A DNA stretch of 64,000 nucleotides from Hetaerina americana (lineage: Eukaryota > Arthropoda > Insecta > Odonata > Calopterygidae), in assembly GCA_022747635.1 (NCBI GenBank), contig JAKTNV010000003.1:30236551-30300550 (forward strand), in the 5' to 3' direction. The position numbers and the translations under genes are program-made. Numbering within the stretch: the stretch's first letter is position 1; every line of letters starts with the position of its first letter. Shown here piece by piece: positions 56,701-62,700 of the stretch. Under the pieces are notes generated by a model. The model did no database searches and had not been told where the DNA came from. It worked only from the letters and a program-made list of their open reading frames with translations.

Positions 56701-59700
56701 TGTTCGGCGGTGGTGTCGCAACTTCAACATGGGGAGGGGGAACACACACGACGATGAGCGTTCGGGGAGACCGTCTGTCATTACAGACCAACTGGTGAGC
56801 TCAGTTGACGAATTCGTGAGGAACGATCGGCGCGTCACAATTGATGACATCTGTGAGCATTTTCCCAATGTTTCTCGAACAATTGTTCATGAAATTGTTA
56901 AACACCATCTGCATTATGCAAAAATTTGTGCAAGATGGGTCCCTCGCGTATCTCAATGAGCTGGCGGCGAAGGACTATGCAGCAGGAATACAGAAACTTG
57001 TCACACGTTATGACAAATGCCTTAATTTGCTTGGAGATTATGTTGAGAAGTAGTTTAAAGTATCCTCTTTCAAATAAAATTTTTTATGTTTGTTAATATT
57101 TACTTTTGTGTCTTTATTTCACGAACGGGTACTACTTTCCGGATGACCCTCGTATATACTGAAGAATTTCTTTCTTATATCACCTTGTCCTCAATACTTC
57201 AATGTATTTCATTTAACTCTCTTAATTTCATTATGTTCTCAAAATCAGAAATCAGGGAGAGGGCTAACAGTTATTGCCATGTCATACGTATTCACATATA
57301 TTTCTCATAAAATTTTACACATTATAATTGATAGTACAATACAGCAAGGAAACATGAAGCAAGATAATAGTCACAGATTGGAGGTTTTCGAAATGTGGGG
57401 GTGGAGAGGGATGGAATAGATGAAATGTGAAAATAGGTGAAAAAATTGTAAACAAAATGAAGGAAAACAAACAAGGAAATCTAGGCATGGTGGGAAAGGA
57501 GAGGGGATTATTGGGAGAAATCCAAAGGAGACCGATGGACACAGCATTTTGAACAGCAATCGGATGTTGAAGACTGCATTAGCAGAGGGTAGAATGTTAC
57601 GCAAACAGGACGGAGTAAAAATAGAATAGGCATGTTAGACGGAATGAAGAGAGGAAGGAAGTATACAGAGATGACGAGGGGTTAATTGTAGTGTTGGATG
57701 CCACATTGTGTTTTTTTAGGAGAGACAAGGGAATCATCTTTGTACAGTAGTGTAGCCTGTGCCCATCCAAAACCTACCTGTATCAGTAGAATAACAAATA
57801 ATAATAGTTCTGAAATTTAAAATCTACCTTTGTCATCTAATATAAAAATAAGAACTTACCTAAAAACCTAAGGATTCAAGTGGAATTTCATTATATCTTT
57901 AATCACAGTTCTGTACTTCCAACACCGAAAAATATTAATAAGTATATGACTCATGTGATATAAAATAATTGGGTAATGATTTTACTTAGTGTAACATTAC
58001 AACTGCATTTGAACTGGATATGTGTATACTCTGCTTCTGACTAGCCTAACTAAAACTATTATTAAGTTTTTAAGCCACATAATTTTTTCAGCAACCTCCT
58101 GTACTGTAGAAGTACAGGCTATGTATAATTTATGATATAAGCTATGACTTGGTGCAGCTTGCTTTCTTAATACAGAATTAAAAATCTACTTCCTTTGCAT
58201 TTCAACACCTCTGATCTACCAAGACCAATATTGAGAATTTCATTTCCTGCGGTTATCATCTAATGATATTAAACAACAAAATTTGAAAGAAAAGAAGCAT
58301 GGATTAGAGGTTGACCAAAAATAATCACCATCAAAACTTCAAAACAACATTAATAAAGAAAAGTTAAAGGGATGTAGATATTAATACCACTATAGCTTGT
58401 AAATTCTCAAGGAATATACTACAAAAGCAATGTGTATTCTTATTCTGCTCAGATTAGGAGAAATAATTGAAGTTTGATAAAAATAAATTATTCCCTTGAG
58501 CTAATGTGAAGAGGATAAGATAAATAATTAGTTTTATGTTTTTAATTCACATCACCCTTCTTCTGCCTAGGTCTCTTACATTCACAAGAACAAGGGTGAA
58601 AATCTGGCACACTTGGAAAGGAGATAAATTCACCTCGTTACATCATTAATTGAACAAGAAGGTAAAGTGAAAACTTGGGGGAGTGAGGGTAATGAAACCC
58701 AATGGTGCTTTTAATTAGGATGATTCAGCATTCAGTGCATTGTGGATTGCATTCTCATTACAAAATTCAAAAAGCATGTCAGCCAGCAGCAATGGTTAGA
58801 ATCAATTTTATGCACTGTGACTTTGTGGAATACTCATGATGATTGAAAAACACACGGTAATTTTCTACGCTTACTCTACATCATCATCATCAGTATTCCA
58901 ATCCTAAGATTGGTATACTGCAGCTATCCATTCTATTATATTTGAATGCAAGTCTGCATATTCTTGGGAGAATAATGTGGTGGTTTCCCGTTGCCTTCCA
59001 CATGGCAGTACTGCGGCCAATACCTTGAACTTCACTCTCGCCTGCAGTTGTGGCACCTGATGCCGGGCCGAACCACTCGGTCTACCCCACCAGTGCCTAA
59101 TGGTGAAACTGCTGCATTTCACCATGGGTTCAGGGTAGTTTTTTTCTATGCGTATTTTATGAGCCTATTTTTCTCATTCTGAAATATCATTGTTGTGGTT
59201 TTTCTGTTAGTGTGGTTGCCTCATTCCATAAAACCATTAAAAAATTTTTTCTTAGCTGAAAAATTTTCGCCGGTCACAGGATTCAAACCAGCGACCTTCG
59301 ACTCCACAGGCAGACACACTCCCTCTGGCCTACCACCACCCCCTCATTGAAGTGTTCAAATCTACCAGATTTTTTCAATCATCAGCAAGAATAAAAACCA
59401 TAGTAATCAACCCGAATCACACAGTAATCAACCCAAAGGTCGGTTTGGTAGGTGATGGTAGAGTTCACCCAGCACTAAGCCCAACGGCATGTGAAATTCA
59501 CAATCAGGGTAGGGAGGCCAGATCCTTTCCCCGTGCCGGTTATGGTTTCCCAGGAAGATCTGATACCTGAATGGACGGAGCTGCAGGTGCTCAGAGAGGC
59601 TTGCCCGGGAATTGAACCGGGGTCCACTGGTCAGTGGTTCAACGATCTACCCCTGAACTAACGCGACCCCAGCAAGAAAGGTGACTCCTAATAGACTTTT

Positions 59701-62700
59701 ATTTCCATACTATCAATGAACATTTATAATAGAAACCTATTAAGTAGTTAAAAATATAAGTAGCATACTAAGTACTTTAAAACTCACAAATCAAACAATA
59801 AACTGCATAGAGGTGGTTATATGATGCTACATTTTATTGATACGAAACTATCAAAGACAATATTTGAAATAAAATCGGTCAAGGTGATTGCTGATGTAAT
59901 TCGGTGCTAGTAAACATTTAAATATATTAAAAGGTTCTTTCAACTTGGTATGGGTGAAAAGTATGTCAATATAGTTTCTCTCACTTATGCTAATTTAATT
60001 GCTTAGCAAAGATGGTGATCAAACCAATTAATGACAAATACAACTTAAGTGAGTTAAATATATTAACCTCCATTCTGGCACTGATGTTGATTAGTTCAAA
60101 TATGCTAATATGCTATAATCAAGCAGTACTCACCATTTGCTTCAAAGCTTAGATGCAAGAGTGTAGTCTGGCGAACTGACTCAGAGGCAACAGGTAATTG
60201 TATACAAGCAATAGCTTTAGAGCCAGGACCTAATTCACCATAAGCAAGACTCTGAACACTAGAAGCTAGTGAAGGGGCTTCCTGTAATGCAATGAATACT
60301 ACTTGTGATTTGATAAAATAAAATATACCAACAAGACAAAATATCCCTCCTTGGTCCAGTACTCCTAAGAGATAATTTAGACAATATATTAGCTGAACAA
60401 TTTGCCAAATCATCATTAAAACAACATTTCCAGGTAAACTGATTTCCTTCAACTAATACTCATGTAAGTGATTCTAAACTCCTAAGACAAAAACTTTTTC
60501 AATTCTGACTTCTCAAGCTTGTATTTCTGCCAATGAATGACATCATAATTTCCAATGACACATACATGCAACTGTGTTTCTTTTTAAATGAAAAACTATA
60601 GGAAATCAAAAATGAAATCACTAAGAAATTTACTTTTTTGATCTTCCATGAATTTTGAAATCAGTACACACCAAGCAATTCTCACATATTACAGCGTATA
60701 ACTTGACAGACTTTGAGGCCATAGATGCATGCTAACTTATATTTGTCTATGTATAATTTGTACAGCTACTTCACAATCCAAACAGTCAAAATTACATACA
60801 TTTGCATGCTTACTTAATGGAACAAGTCAATTGTAATCACCCCATTGAGGGCCTCAATGCACAAAAAGAAGAGTGCTTTAAAAATGAATGAAACAGTCAT
60901 TTGAATGAAAAATTAACTAAAACTATGCAACAATTTCAGAGTGTAAAAATCATTCGCCTTGACTGGGATCAGAACCCAGATCCCTTGATGTCCGGCCAAG
61001 TGCTTTAGCCAGTTAAGCTATCGAGGCATCCTCTCAAACCCTGAAATTTTGAGGACTTAAAAGGAACAAGATGTTCTGATGAAATATCATACACACGATG
61101 TCACAGGCATTCATAGTCGTGCATAACCTGCCACAGTCCACAGGGTTAAAGCCAACTTTAAACACTTGGACAGTTTTACCTTCGACAAATTCCAAAAAAC
61201 TGCGGGAGATGCCACAACAGTAACTTTTAACGGAGTCATCTGCTAATACGCATTTCAATACATATTAACTATTTGAAACGTATCATGGCAGTGATGAAAA
61301 TTATTAATTTCACATCACTATGAAGTTATTTCCTCATGAACCATAAACTATCACACTTCCTAGTTGTTAATCCTTCAGGAGATGTTTAAATAATTCTTTA
61401 ATGTGTTAAGTTTTGGATTTGTGCAACAACAAAAGAGAATGGTTTACAATTAGAAAATTTAGGGAAGCATTAATTATACACATTCAGGACTTCTTGCATT
61501 TTTTTAATGGGTACTACATAATATTTTCTCAAAGTCTGAAAATTTTGTAGTTTTTTCATTATTTTTTTGGATGCTTCTGCATAATAACTAAAATCCTCAG
61601 AAAATAAAAATAATAAGCACTGAATATCTTATGAATGTACTGATCACTTATCAAAAACATACGCTAGATATTTGACCAATGTACAAAAGAAATCTACAGT
61701 AAGACACCTATGAGAAACCAATGAGTCAATATTTATTGATCTAGCACTACAATTTCCAAATTTAGAAGTCATTACACTATGAGGCAGTAGTTAACATCAA
61801 CTTAACTTTGGACTAAGAAAATATGGAGAAAACTAATGTTTTAGAGGTGATAAGTGAACCATTATATAAACATTGAGTTAACCGTAAAATTGAGATTGGT
61901 AGGAAAAAAATGTGCAAACTTTGATGCTTCACAAATAAATAAAATCCTGTACTTGAAAGTGTTAGCATATTATTTCTAGAAATTACCTATATTACAACGA
62001 CTGATTAAAAATTGAATCAATGGGAGTATCAAAAAACTATTGGAGGTTGAGTACCATTCCTGACCAATGTAATCAATGTTTTTCATTTACAGAAGCCCTT
62101 TCCGTCAGCTATATTGAATGGATATCACTTATTAAATAAATAGTATTGGCCTGAATGTAAGAATGTTATTTTTTTCATTTACAAGGAATAAAAAATTAAG
62201 AGCTTATTTTCAAGCCCAAAGAATACAATTCCAGGAACATAACCTGCACAGAATGAGTGAGATGTGTAACTATTATTTAATGTGAAATTGAATACAAACT
62301 TAATTCCACTGTGATAATGACCAAAAGGATCAAGTTCATGTAAACCAAACATAGCATTATACTAAGAGGCATTTCTATACCTCTCATTAACACTGACGAG
62401 ACTTCATCAGATATATGACTTCACTTAATACAACCCTAATGATTCTGTCATCCCAAAAGGTGATATTCTTCAACACAAAGATGGTGATAGAAGTTACCAC
62501 CCAAGCTAGCTCGTTTTATCAAAGCCTTTCACTTCGTGAATATCCGGAAGCATGGATTTATAAAATTGAAGTACTTATGTGAGTGAATTTTCCATTGAAG
62601 ATACAATGGCTCATAAATTTCAACCAATCCATACTACAGTCTCCTATCTGTACCACATTAGCACCAGGGGACTGACCTGGGGTGAATGTGAAAAAATTAA

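Noticed and set aside
60943..61028. Candidate tRNA gene on the minus strand
   Set aside because: A and B boxes are present, but the acceptor stem does not close.
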